From Polyangiaceae bacterium (GTDB lineage Bacteria > Myxococcota_A > Polyangia > Polyangiales > Polyangiaceae), in assembly GCA_016933275.1 (NCBI GenBank), contig JAFGBI010000251.1, positions 1-32,672 of the forward strand: 32,672 bases of DNA, written 5' to 3'. Positions 18,483 to 25,771 of this stretch are shown one piece after another (the first letter of the stretch is position 1; each line of letters begins with the position of its first letter). Made by a program: the position numbers and the translations under genes. The notes under the pieces were generated by a model that was not told where the DNA came from, searched no databases, and worked only from the letters and a program-made list of their open reading frames with translations.

Positions 18483-19973
18483 GTGGACCTACTCGCACCA
18501 GGGCAGATCTTCGCCGATCGTTACCGCATAGAGCGGTTCCTAGCCCAGGGGGGCATGGGCGCCGTGTTCGTGGCCGAGCACCTCGCCACCGAGCAGATCG
18601 TGGCTCTGAAGGTGCTGTTCCCGCACGTGCTCGCTTCTCGCAATGCCGTGGATCGATTCCAGCTGGAGGCGCGGGTCGCGGCTCGGGTCAAGAGCCCGCA
18701 CATCGTGTCCGTGCTCGACGCCGGCTTCGACGAAGCGACCCGGGCTCCGTTTCTGGTCATGGAGATGCTGTCGGGGAGCTCCCTCGAGGATGTCGTGCAA
18801 TGCTCGGGTCCGCTGACCGCGCCGCAGGCAGTCACCTACATGGCGCAATGCTGCTCCGGTCTCGACAAGGCGCATACCTACCGGGACAAGAGCGGACAAC
18901 TCCAGCCCATCGTGCATCGCGATCTCAAGCCGGACAACCTGTTCCTGGTGGAGCAGGAGGGCTGCGAGCCGCTGGTGAAGATCCTCGATTTCGGCATCGC
19001 GAAGGTCCTCAGCAGCACCGCGAACCTGAGCCAGGAGGTCAAGGGGACGCCGCTTTTCATGGCGTTCGAGCAGGCTGCGGGCCGACCCATCACCCCCCAG
19101 ACGGACATCTGGGCGGTCGGACTCATCACGTTCTTCATGTTGACGGGGCGCTCCTACTGGCTCACCGCGAACCTGCCAGCGGGGGAGGTCGCGGCCCTGT
19201 TCGGCGAGATCCTCACCCGACCCATCGTGCCCCCGTCGGTGCGCGCTGCCGAGCTCGGCGCGACGCTTCCGGTAGGCCCGGCCTACGATGCGTGGTTCCT
19301 GAGGTGCTTGGACCGGGAGCCCATGCAGCGTTTCGGTACGGCCGGTGACGCCGCGCTCGAGCTGGGACGCGCCCTCGGCGTGGAGGTGATCCTGCCCGGG
19401 ACGGGAGGGGTGACGCCGCGCTCGGCTCTGGGCGGACTGCCGGTGGCGATCGCTCAGACCGCCGCCGAGACCGGTGTCGGCGAGACGCGGGACCAGATCG
19501 CGCTCAGCGCGACCACGCGGAGCGGACGCGCCCCGGCTTCGTCGCTCGGGGTGGTGGCGGCCGTGGCCCTGGTGACCGTCGTGGCTTTGGTGGGGGGCGC
19601 CCTGTACCTCCTGGCGCGACGGGACGCGCCGCCGGCGGGTGACGCGGAGCGGGCGGCACAAGCCGAATCGCCCCCGCGCCACGCCGGGACCGGGCTGCCG
19701 TCATCCGCGCCGTCGTCGCCATCCCCACCTGACGTGTCCCCCGTCGTCAAGGCGGGAGCGGCACCCGAAGCCCTGACCGACGTCGGGGCACCCTCCGCGG
19801 CGCCGACCCCGAGAGCCAGCACGCCGCCGGCTGCTGCAGCGACCAGCCCAGCTCCTCGCCGCCCGAGCACGCCCGCCGCCCGTTCGACCTCTGCTCCCCA
19901 GGCCGCGACATCGCCTACCGCCAAGCCTCCCGTGGCGACCGCCGCACCGAAGGACGTGTTCGGAGAGCGGTAG
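18483..19973 (+). CDS. Membrane-anchored Ser/Thr protein kinase (Hanks type)
   Basis: This 496-residue kinase has an N-terminal Hanks-type catalytic domain (about 10-290): the Gly-rich loop AQGGMGAVF, Lys43 in VALKVL, HRDLKPDN at 145-152 with catalytic Asp147, and DFG at 169-171. The activation-segment end reads GTPLFMAFEQ instead of the usual GTPxYMSPEQ, so the canonical P of the APE-type motif is replaced by F. One transmembrane helix at about 360-380 is followed by a Pro/Ala/Ser-rich periplasmic tail without a recognisable sensor domain. The GTG start at 18483 has GGCGGA 6 nt upstream. The gene stands alone behind a hairpin, next to surface-protein genes. Its substrates are unknown. Such kinases are extremely abundant in Myxococcota. 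Confidence 0.92.
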   Translation: MDLLAPGQIFADRYRIERFLAQGGMGAVFVAEHLATEQIVALKVLFPHVLASRNAVDRFQLEARVAARVKSPHIVSVLDAGFDEATRAPFLVMEMLSGSSLEDVVQCSGPLTAPQAVTYMAQCCSGLDKAHTYRDKSGQLQPIVHRDLKPDNLFLVEQEGCEPLVKILDFGIAKVLSSTANLSQEVKGTPLFMAFEQAAGRPITPQTDIWAVGLITFFMLTGRSYWLTANLPAGEVAALFGEILTRPIVPPSVRAAELGATLPVGPAYDAWFLRCLDREPMQRFGTAGDAALELGRALGVEVILPGTGGVTPRSALGGLPVAIAQTAAETGVGETRDQIALSATTRSGRAPASSLGVVAAVALVTVVALVGGALYLLARRDAPPAGDAERAAQAESPPRHAGTGLPSSAPSSPSPPDVSPVVKAGAAPEALTDVGAPSAAPTPRASTPPAAAATSPAPRRPSTPAARSTSAPQAATSPTAKPPVATAAPKDVFGER

Positions 19974-20086
19974 TTGGATTGAACGCATCGCGGATGGCGT
20001 CGGCTCGACGGCCCGAGGGTTCTGCCGTTCATTCCCAGCAGCGGTGCTGGCGCACACGAAGGGAAGCCACTCACGCGAGGATCGGG

Positions 20087-20272
20087 ATGGGTGGGCGTGG
20101 GTGCAGTCGCCGATGCCTGCTCCTGCTCTCGGTATCGGTGGGTGTCGTGGCCGGCTGCGGCGGTCGCGCATCGGAGGACCACAGTCGCGGCGGCGCTGGT
20201 GACTCCAACCTCGCGCGCTGCCCCGCGGGTTCGGCAAGCGTCGAATTCGGCGAGGTCTTCAACCAATACTGA
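20087..20272 (+). CDS. Small putative lipoprotein (61 aa)
   Basis: From ATG 20087, with GAGG 6 nt upstream, the frame encodes a clear lipoprotein signal: Arg-rich start, Leu/Val core and VVAGC with Cys24. Only 37 residues follow it before a TGA at 20270. No family is recognised. The short mature part may be genuine or may reflect a premature stop: another frame beyond the stop reads a Cys-containing stretch (ARPCSRCPGSPEACLAEG) that could be the lost continuation, but this is weak. Confidence 0.5.
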   Translation: MGGRGCSRRCLLLLSVSVGVVAGCGGRASEDHSRGGAGDSNLARCPAGSASVEFGEVFNQY

Positions 20273-20360
20273 GCCAGGCTGGATCGAGGCGCGGCCCTGC
20301 TCTCGGTGCCCGGGGTCGCCCGAGGCCTGCCTGGCAGAGGGCACCGGTTCGAGGTGCGCT

Positions 20361-20389
20361 GAGGTCACCGGTCTTCTGCCGGTGACCTC
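20361..20389. terminator. Bidirectional terminator-like hairpin
   Basis: A perfect 11-bp inverted repeat (20361-20371 with 20379-20389, loop 7 nt) lies between the + strand lipoprotein and the convergent - strand beta-propeller gene, where a shared terminator is expected. No T run follows on either strand. Confidence 0.5.
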
Positions 20390-20426
20390 GGTTCCTCGAG
20401 GTCACGGTCCCGACCGCCCGGAACGG

Positions 20427-21167
20427 TCAGGGCACGGGCGGCAGGGCCAGGCCGCGGAAGGCGGTGTTGCTGGCGGCGGTGACCAGCGTGGTGATGGCGC
20501 TGGCGCTGCCGGTATCGATTACCCGGACGATCGAATTGGGCGTGCTGGTCGTCACCGCGAGCACCACCACTTCGGTCCCCGATTCGACGGGCACGAGATG
20601 TCGCACCCCGGTGCCGAGGCCGCTCCCGAGCGTGTGGGCCAGCGTCCAGGTCGTTCCGTTGAAGGTCCACTTCTGAATGCCGCCGCGATTGTTGCTTCGA
20701 TCGTCCCCGACATAGATAGTATCGAGATCGACGATCCCCGGATCGCGGTCGAGCACGGCGAAATCTATCGGTGAAGCGGTTGACGTCGGGAACCCCGGGA
20801 GCAGCGCAGCCTGCTCCGGGCTCGTGGGTACGCCGGTGCCGACGGTGAAGACGCCGTAGTACCCGTTCGTGTTCGCGACGGCGTAGAGCTGGTCCGCGAA
20901 GATGGCGCAAGCCCGCGCGTGGCTGGGGTAGTATGAAGCGGACTGGCCCATGATCTGTGTCCCCAGGGTTCCACCGAACGGGACGTGCCAGATGCTGCCG
21001 GTGCTGTTCGCCCCGCTCCCGGCTACCCAGAAGGCGCTCCCGTCGTAGGTCACCACCGACCGAGGGTTCCCATAGGTGGTGGTCGCGCCATCGAAGGCGT
21101 TGGTGAGGACCGTGGTCGTGTCAACGGTGCGGTCGGTCGCCACGAGCCCGACCACGCCGTTTGCCAC
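20427..21167 (-). pseudogene. Beta-propeller-like protein, 5'-truncated
   Basis: The frame encodes about 246 residues rich in beta-strand patterns: SVVTYDGSAFWVAGSG, then a QLYAVAN blade, LDTIYVGDDRSNN followed by GGIQKWTFNGTTWTL, and a C-terminal NTAFRGLAL. I recall this pattern as a family of secreted propeller-like proteins that normally have a signal peptide and a further 100-150 residues before the segment corresponding to residue 1 here. The only start is an internal-looking GTG at 21167. The frame stays open further upstream but becomes unrelated Arg-rich sequence lying antisense to hdrA. The 5' end appears lost at the same place where hdrA loses its own. If the GTG is a true start, the product would lack any export signal. 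Confidence 0.6.
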
Positions 21168-21200
21168 GCTGCTTGCCTCAATCGCGCGATCTCCGATTGC
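21161..21200. other. Breakpoint joining two 5'-truncated genes head to head
   Basis: Recognisable propeller sequence (SSVANGVVGL on the - strand) runs up to about 21175, and recognisable HdrA sequence (LLHVDAGL on the + strand) starts at about 21195. Neither gene has a start region, ribosome-binding site or promoter here. The zone is therefore a rearrangement endpoint or an assembly join. Confidence 0.65.
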
Positions 21201-22246
21201 TGCACGTCGACGCGGGCCTTCGGCGCGTCGAACGGGACTTCGACCTGGAGGTGCTGGCGGTTGGGCTCGAGCCTGACGCGTCCGTGCGGGAGCAGGCCGA
21301 GCGCATCGGGGTCACCTTGGATCGGTTCGGCTTTGCCGCGACCCGAGAGCTTGCTCCGCTCGAGACCTCCCGAGCCGGGGTCTTCGTCGCCGGCGCGTTC
21401 CAGGAGCCGAAGGACATCCCCGATACGGTGGTGCAGGCGAGTGCGGCGGCGGCCGGGGCGACGGAGCTCCTCGCTTCGGTTCGCGGCACCTGCGAACGAA
21501 TGAAAGCCTACCCACCCGAACGCGCGGTCGCGGGCGAGGCACCGCGGGTCGGCGTGTTCGTGTGCCATTGCGGGAGCAACATCGCGTCGGTGATCGATGT
21601 GGCGTCCGTCGCCGCGGACGCAAGGGTGCTGTTCGGGGTGGTGGTTTCGGAGCACAACCTCCATGCGTGCGCCGATGACAGCCAGCGGCAGCTGCGCGAG
21701 CGGATCGCCGAGCACCGCCTGAACCGCGTCGTGGTGGCGTCTTGCACGCCGCGCACCCACGAGCCCATCTTCCGCGATACCCTGCGCGAGGCGGGCCTGA
21801 ATCCCTATCTCTTGGAGATGGTCAACATCCGGGATCAGTGTTCCTGGGTGCACGGCGCCGAGCCCGTGGCGGCCACCCGCAAGGCAGCGGACCTGCTCCG
21901 CATGGCGGTCGCGTGGGCGCGGGAGCTCGCGCCGCTCATGGACGAGGCGCTCCCCATACGCCCTGGGGCGCTCGTCATCGGGGGCGGGGTCGCCGGCATG
22001 ACCGCGGCGCTCGCCCTGGCCAGGCAGGGGTTCCCGGTGTACCTGGTGGAGAGCGACGAGCGTCTGGGCGGGACGGCTCGCCGGATATCGCACACCCTCG
22101 ACGGTGGCGACGTCGCCGCGCTGGTGAAGGACGCGATCCGTGGCGTCACCCAGAGCCCGCTGGTCACCGTTCATCTCGGCACCCGGGTCACCCGGGTCGA
22201 CGGCCACGTGGGTGCGTTCCGTTCGACCCTCAGCCGAGCCGATCGG

Positions 22247-22251
22247 CCCCC
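22247..22251 (+). other. -1 frameshift site in hdrA (run of five C)
   Basis: HdrA-like sequence reads in one frame up to RADRPP and continues as IEIDCGVVVLATG in the next frame. Adding one C to this C5 run joins the two without any residue loss. Homopolymer runs are the commonest place for both sequencing indels and slippage mutations. Confidence 0.8.
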
Positions 22252-22854
22252 ATCGAGATCGATTGCGGGGTCGTGGTGCTCGCTACCGGAGCCACGGAGC
22301 AGGCGCCCGCGAGCTATGGTTATGGCAGGGATCCGCGCGTGCTCACCCAGCTTGAGCTCTCCGAGCGCAGGGGCCGAGGTGAGCTCGGGCTCCCAGAGCG
22401 GCCGACGATCGTCATGATCCAGTGCGTGGAGCAACGGGATCCGGCTCGCCCGTACTGCAGCCGTGTCTGCTGCAGCACCGCGGTGAAGAACGCCCTCGCC
22501 CTGCGCGCCCGCCATCCCGAAGCCCGGATCCTGGTCCTTTTTCGCGAGCTTCGGACCTATGGCTGGCGCGAAATCTACTACCGAGAGGCGCGGGAGGCAG
22601 GGGTGATCTTCGTCCGCTACGACCTCGAGCACCTGCCCGAGGTCGGCGTCGAGGGGGTGCTCTCGGTTCGGTTCCGCGAGCTGGCGCTTGGGCGAGACCT
22701 TTCGGTCGATGCCGACCTGCTCGTGCTCGCTGCCCCAGTGGTCCCCCGGATCGATCGAGAGGTGGTGGCGTGCCTCCTCAGGGCGCCGCTCAACGCGGAT
22801 GGGTTCTTCCTCGAAGCGCACCTGAAGCTCAGGCCGGTCGATTTCGCGAGCGAG

Positions 22855-22891
22855 GGGATGTTCCTGTGCGGGACCGCGCACGGCCCGAAGC
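22855..22891 (+). repeat. 37-bp direct repeat, copy 1 (in hdrA)
   Basis: Identical to 22925-22961. It encodes GMFLCGTAHGPK in the frame used by the preceding part of hdrA. Confidence 0.95.
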
Positions 22892-22924
22892 CGGGCTGCG
22901 GCGGCGGCGTTTCCTTCCCACCTA

Positions 22925-22961
22925 GGGATGTTCCTGTGCGGGACCGCGCACGGCCCGAAGC
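22925..22961 (+). repeat. 37-bp direct repeat, copy 2 (in hdrA)
   Basis: Identical to 22855-22891 with an offset of 70 nt and 33 nt of unrelated sequence between. Since 70 is not a multiple of three, it shifts the frame. Removing one copy plus the spacer restores a continuous HdrA reading frame (GTAHGPKHIGES). Confidence 0.95.
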
Positions 22962-23324
22962 ACATCGGCGAGAGCCTCGCCCAGGCCCGGGCGGTCGCGG
23001 CCCGCGCCGCCGCCGTGCTGGCCAAGGATCGACTGCGAGTGAGCGCGCAGATCTCCTGGGTCGACCGCGAGCGGTGCGCCGCCTGCCTCACCTGCTTGCG
23101 GATCTGTCCCTACCTCGCCCCGCGCGTGGGCGTCGAGCACCGAGTGGAGATCGAGCCTGCCCGCTGCATGGGCTGCGGCAGCTGCGCGGCTGAATGCCCG
23201 GCGTCCGCGATCACGCTCCGCCACTACGCACCGAACCAGGTGCTCGCCGCCATCGATGGGCTGCTCGGTGCCGAGCCCGAGCTGCCGGTGGACAAGGTCC
23301 GTGGCCAAGGACGATCGGGGGCCC

Positions 23325-23825
23325 ATGTCTGACCGTCACCAGGGCGCGCCGTCGACCGCGGGCTGGGATCCCGTCATCGTGGCCTTCGCCAGCCACTACT
23401 GCGCGTATGCGGCGGCCGATTTGGCCGGCGTCCTGCGCCTTCAGTGCTCGCCGAACGTGCGCGTGATCCGGATGCCGTGCACGGGCAAGGTCGAGTCCAT
23501 CTACATCGTTCGGGCCTTCGAGAAGGGGGCCGACGGGGTCATCGTGGCGGGGTGTCTCGAAGGCGGTTGTCACCACGTGGAGGGCAACCTCCGCGCTCGC
23601 CGCCGCGTCGAGCGGGTCCAGGCGCTCCTCGGCGAGATTGGGATCGAGTCGGAACGCCTCGGGATGTATGACCTGTCTTCCGCCCAGGGCACGCGCTTCG
23701 CCGAGATCGTCAACGAGATGAACGACCGGGTGGCGAAGCTTGGCCCGAGCCCGCTGCGGGTGGCGAGGCAGCGCGTCGAGCCTCGCGTCGTCGCGGTCGC
23801 CGCCACCAAGGGAGATCCCCCATGA
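23325..23825 (+). CDS. mvhD: MvhD/FlpD-like hydrogenase iron-sulfur (delta) subunit
   Basis: The 166-residue product matches the MvhD/FrhD-type delta subunit, a small 2Fe-2S protein that docks on HdrA and passes electrons to its flavin. Four conserved cysteines are visible: Cys26 in HYCAYAAADLAG, Cys52 in MPCTGKVE, and Cys77 and Cys82 in AGCLEGGCHHVEGN. The usual CSG at the second ligand reads CTG here. The length fits the family (about 140 residues) with a short C-terminal extension. ATG 23325 overlaps the hdrA end by 8 nt, and the stop overlaps the metV-like ATG (ATGA), so the three genes form one translationally coupled operon. In contrast to hdrA, this gene is fully intact. Confidence 0.88.
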   Translation: MSDRHQGAPSTAGWDPVIVAFASHYCAYAAADLAGVLRLQCSPNVRVIRMPCTGKVESIYIVRAFEKGADGVIVAGCLEGGCHHVEGNLRARRRVERVQALLGEIGIESERLGMYDLSSAQGTRFAEIVNEMNDRVAKLGPSPLRVARQRVEPRVVAVAATKGDPP

Positions 23826-24508
23826 TCGTCGCCGAACGCAAACCGGTATCCGAGATCCGTGACCTCATCGCGCCCCACGATCGGGTCCTCTTCCTCGGCT
23901 GCGGCACCTGCGTCACCGTGTGCATGGCCGGTGGTGCGCGCGAGGTGAGCCTGATGGCCGCGGTGGTGCGGATGGCCGCCGAGCTCGGGGGACGGACGGG
24001 CCTCGTCATCGAAGAGGCCACGGTGGAGCGGCAATGCGAGATCCTGTTCCTCGACCCGATCGCGGAGCAGGCCGCGGGGTACGACGCTATCTGCTCGTTC
24101 GGCTGCGGCGCCGGAGTGCAGCACGTGGCCGCGCGCTTGCCGCAGACACCGGTGCACCCGGGTCTTGACACTCAGTTCCTCGGCGTGCTCGAGGGCGATG
24201 GGGTGTGGGCGGAGCGCTGCGCCGGCTGCGGCTCCTGCCGGTTGGCCGAGTTTTCGGGCCTGTGCCCCATCGCTCGCTGCGCCAAGCGGCTGCTCAACGG
24301 CCCCTGCGGCGGGTCTCAGGTGGGTCGTTGCGAGATCGATCCGGCTCTCCCCTGCGCGTGGCAGCTCATCTACGAACGGGCCCGCGCCGTCGGCGCGCTC
24401 GACCGACTCCAGGGGGTGGCGGAGGTGCAGGAGTGGGGAAAGGCGCTCGACGGCGGGCCGCGCCGGGTCGTGCGCGGGGACCAGTCCATCGCGGATCTTC
24501 GCCGGTGA
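23822..24508 (+). CDS. metV: MetV-like cysteine-rich partner of methylene-THF reductase
   Basis: This 228-residue protein matches the Cys-rich MetV family (methylene-tetrahydrofolate reductase C-terminal/zinc-binding domain). It shows GCGTCVTVCMAGG (Cys27, Cys30, Cys34), ICSFGCGAGVQ (Cys91, Cys95), a second cluster CAGCGSC from Cys133, and the hallmark FSGLCPIARCAKRLLNG followed by PCGGS and PCAWQLIYERA. In acetogens MetV binds MetF and links it to Hdr/MvhD-type electron carriers in the methyl branch of the Wood-Ljungdahl pathway. Here metF is not next to it. The ATG at 23822 is coupled to the mvhD stop. The gene looks intact. The neighbour on the 3' side is a DUF362-like remnant that begins immediately after the TGA. 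Confidence 0.85.
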   Translation: MIVAERKPVSEIRDLIAPHDRVLFLGCGTCVTVCMAGGAREVSLMAAVVRMAAELGGRTGLVIEEATVERQCEILFLDPIAEQAAGYDAICSFGCGAGVQHVAARLPQTPVHPGLDTQFLGVLEGDGVWAERCAGCGSCRLAEFSGLCPIARCAKRLLNGPCGGSQVGRCEIDPALPCAWQLIYERARAVGALDRLQGVAEVQEWGKALDGGPRRVVRGDQSIADLRR

Positions 24509-24967
24509 TTGGACGGGGGTTCCGCTCGCGATGCGCTGGCGTCAGGGCTCCGAAGACCTCCTCGCCACCTTAGCGTCCGGCGGCCGGACTCGACCACCCT
24601 CCACACCAACATCCAGCCGCGGTGTGTCGAAGCCCACCTCGTGAGGCAAGAGGATCTCGTGGTCCTCGACGCCACCGAATCCATGATCCGGGGCGGCCCG
24701 TCGCAGGGCTCGCAGCGAGGCCAGGGCATGGCCGATTCGCGCCTGGTCGTGGTCACCGAGGATGCCATCGCGGCGAACGTCACCGGGGTCGCGATCATCC
24801 GAGCCAACGGCGGGACCCTCGCCGTGCCCTGGACGCTCGGGCAGATCACCCGAGCCCTGGCCCTCCGGCTCCCCCGCTGGCTCTCCGAGCAGACCGAATT
24901 CAGCCACTCGGTGGTGGGCCTCTCCGAGGCCGACGCCGCGGCCATCATGGCCAAGTGTTCGGCGTAG
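24509..24967 (+). pseudogene. DUF362-like protein, 3' remnant
   Basis: The open frame starts as a TTG directly after the metV stop. The first 30 or so codons are Arg-rich and unlike any protein I know. From LHTNIQPRCVEAHL onward it resembles the C-terminal part of DUF362 proteins: DLVVLDATESMIRGGP, then a Val-rich strand and AIAANVTGVAIIRANGG. DUF362 proteins are usually 250-400 residues, so roughly the first two thirds appear to be missing. No ribosome-binding site supports the TTG. DUF362 genes are often found near redox and tetrahydrofolate genes, so it may once have belonged to this operon. It could also be a genuine short protein using ATG 24728, but that would cut the domain further. 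Confidence 0.55.
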
Positions 24968-25021
24968 TCGCCTGCGCGCGGACTGGGCGTCGGACCGCGA
25001 CGGGACCCAACGCCCGCCCGC

Positions 25022-25771
25022 TCACCTCATCCCGAGCCAGCGCCAGAACCCGCTCGGTCGAGGCAGCTCCACGACGTGGTCGACCCGCTCGAGGTCGCCG
25101 TCCCCGTGGAGCAACGCGTATCCCTCCCAGCTCTGCGGCAGGCCGACGAACCGCGTCCCGTACCGCTCGCTGTCGTGCCACCGGTGGTGGTGTCCGAACA
25201 CCCAGTACCGCGGGCGCAGGCGCACCGCCACGCGGGCCAGGCCCGGGTCACCGGGCGGACCGAGGTGCGCCATCTCAGCCGCGCTCGCCACGCCGATCCC
25301 CGAGGGGCAGTCGTGACTGATGACGACGTCCACGGCGGCGGGGTCGTGCGCAAGGCAGGCCGCCACGTCTCGCTCCGTGATCTCCGACCCCTGCGGGGTG
25401 GACCATGCGTCCATGTAGCGCGCGCCGCCGATGCACACGGTTCCCCAGCGCCCGAACCGGTGCTGCGAGCCCCTTGGCAGGTGGGTCACCACGTCCGCGT
25501 AGGCCTGCGCGAGGTGGTCGAAGTCGCGGAAATCCTCGTGGTTGCCCTCGATAAAGGCGACCGGACGGGTGAAGCGGCGGCGGCCGCGGCGGAAGTATGC
25601 GTGCAGGTTCGGGGCGAACACGCCGAAGTCGCCGAGGACCAGGACCTGCGCCACCCGGCGATCCAGCGCGCCCTCGGCGTGGTCGAGCTGCTGCTGCACG
25701 ACCTGGTACTGCGCGTGCACGTCGCTCACCAGAAGGATCGAGCCCTCGAGATCCGTCGCCGCTACCCTCAT
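25022..25771 (-). CDS. Calcineurin-like metallophosphoesterase
   Basis: The 249-residue protein carries all metal-binding motifs of the calcineurin-like phosphoesterase fold in order: SDVHAQ (DxH), LGDFG (GD), EGNHED (GNHE), ISHDCPSG (H) and FGHHHRWH (GHxH). It is a soluble, cytoplasmic two-metal phosphoesterase; the substrate cannot be read from sequence. Its ATG (25771) overlaps the stop of the upstream Cache-PAS-DUF294 gene by 4 nt, so the two are translationally coupled. Because that partner has a nucleotidyltransferase-like output domain, the phosphoesterase may hydrolyse a nucleotide or remove a nucleotidyl group, which is inference. It ends 54 nt from the convergent DUF362 remnant. Confidence 0.88.
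   Translation of the reverse strand: MRVAATDLEGSILLVSDVHAQYQVVQQQLDHAEGALDRRVAQVLVLGDFGVFAPNLHAYFRRGRRRFTRPVAFIEGNHEDFRDFDHLAQAYADVVTHLPRGSQHRFGRWGTVCIGGARYMDAWSTPQGSEITERDVAACLAHDPAAVDVVISHDCPSGIGVASAAEMAHLGPPGDPGLARVAVRLRPRYWVFGHHHRWHDSERYGTRFVGLPQSWEGYALLHGDGDLERVDHVVELPRPSGFWRWLGMR

Larger units (their letters stand above)
21161..23332 (+). pseudogene. hdrA: HdrA-like FAD/iron-sulfur protein, 5'-truncated and frameshifted
   Basis: The readable pieces form a double-module HdrA-like protein (heterodisulfide reductase subunit A, the FAD subunit of flavin-based electron bifurcation complexes). About 21195-21540 encodes the end of a first module (LAVGLEPD, FVAGAFQEPKDIPD, QASAAAA), whose preceding FAD-binding part is missing. 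The second module starts at 21548 with GVFVCHCGSNIA, then LVIGGGVAGM (FAD fold), ATGATEQAP, CVEQRDPARPYCSRVCC, and LKLRPVDFASEGMFLCGTA. Two ferredoxin-type 4Fe-4S motifs close it (CAACLTCLRICP and CMGCGSCAAECP). Translation is broken twice: a one-base loss at the C5 run 22247-22251, and a 70-nt insertion with a 37-bp repeat at 22855-22961. The last frame ends at 23332, overlapping the mvhD-like start. It is either a decaying gene or a badly assembled intact one. Confidence 0.85.

Noticed and set aside
22247-22251. Programmed -1 frameshifting as the main explanation in hdrA
   Set aside because: No canonical X XXY YYZ slippery heptamer, and the gene has two other disruptions, so error or decay is simpler.
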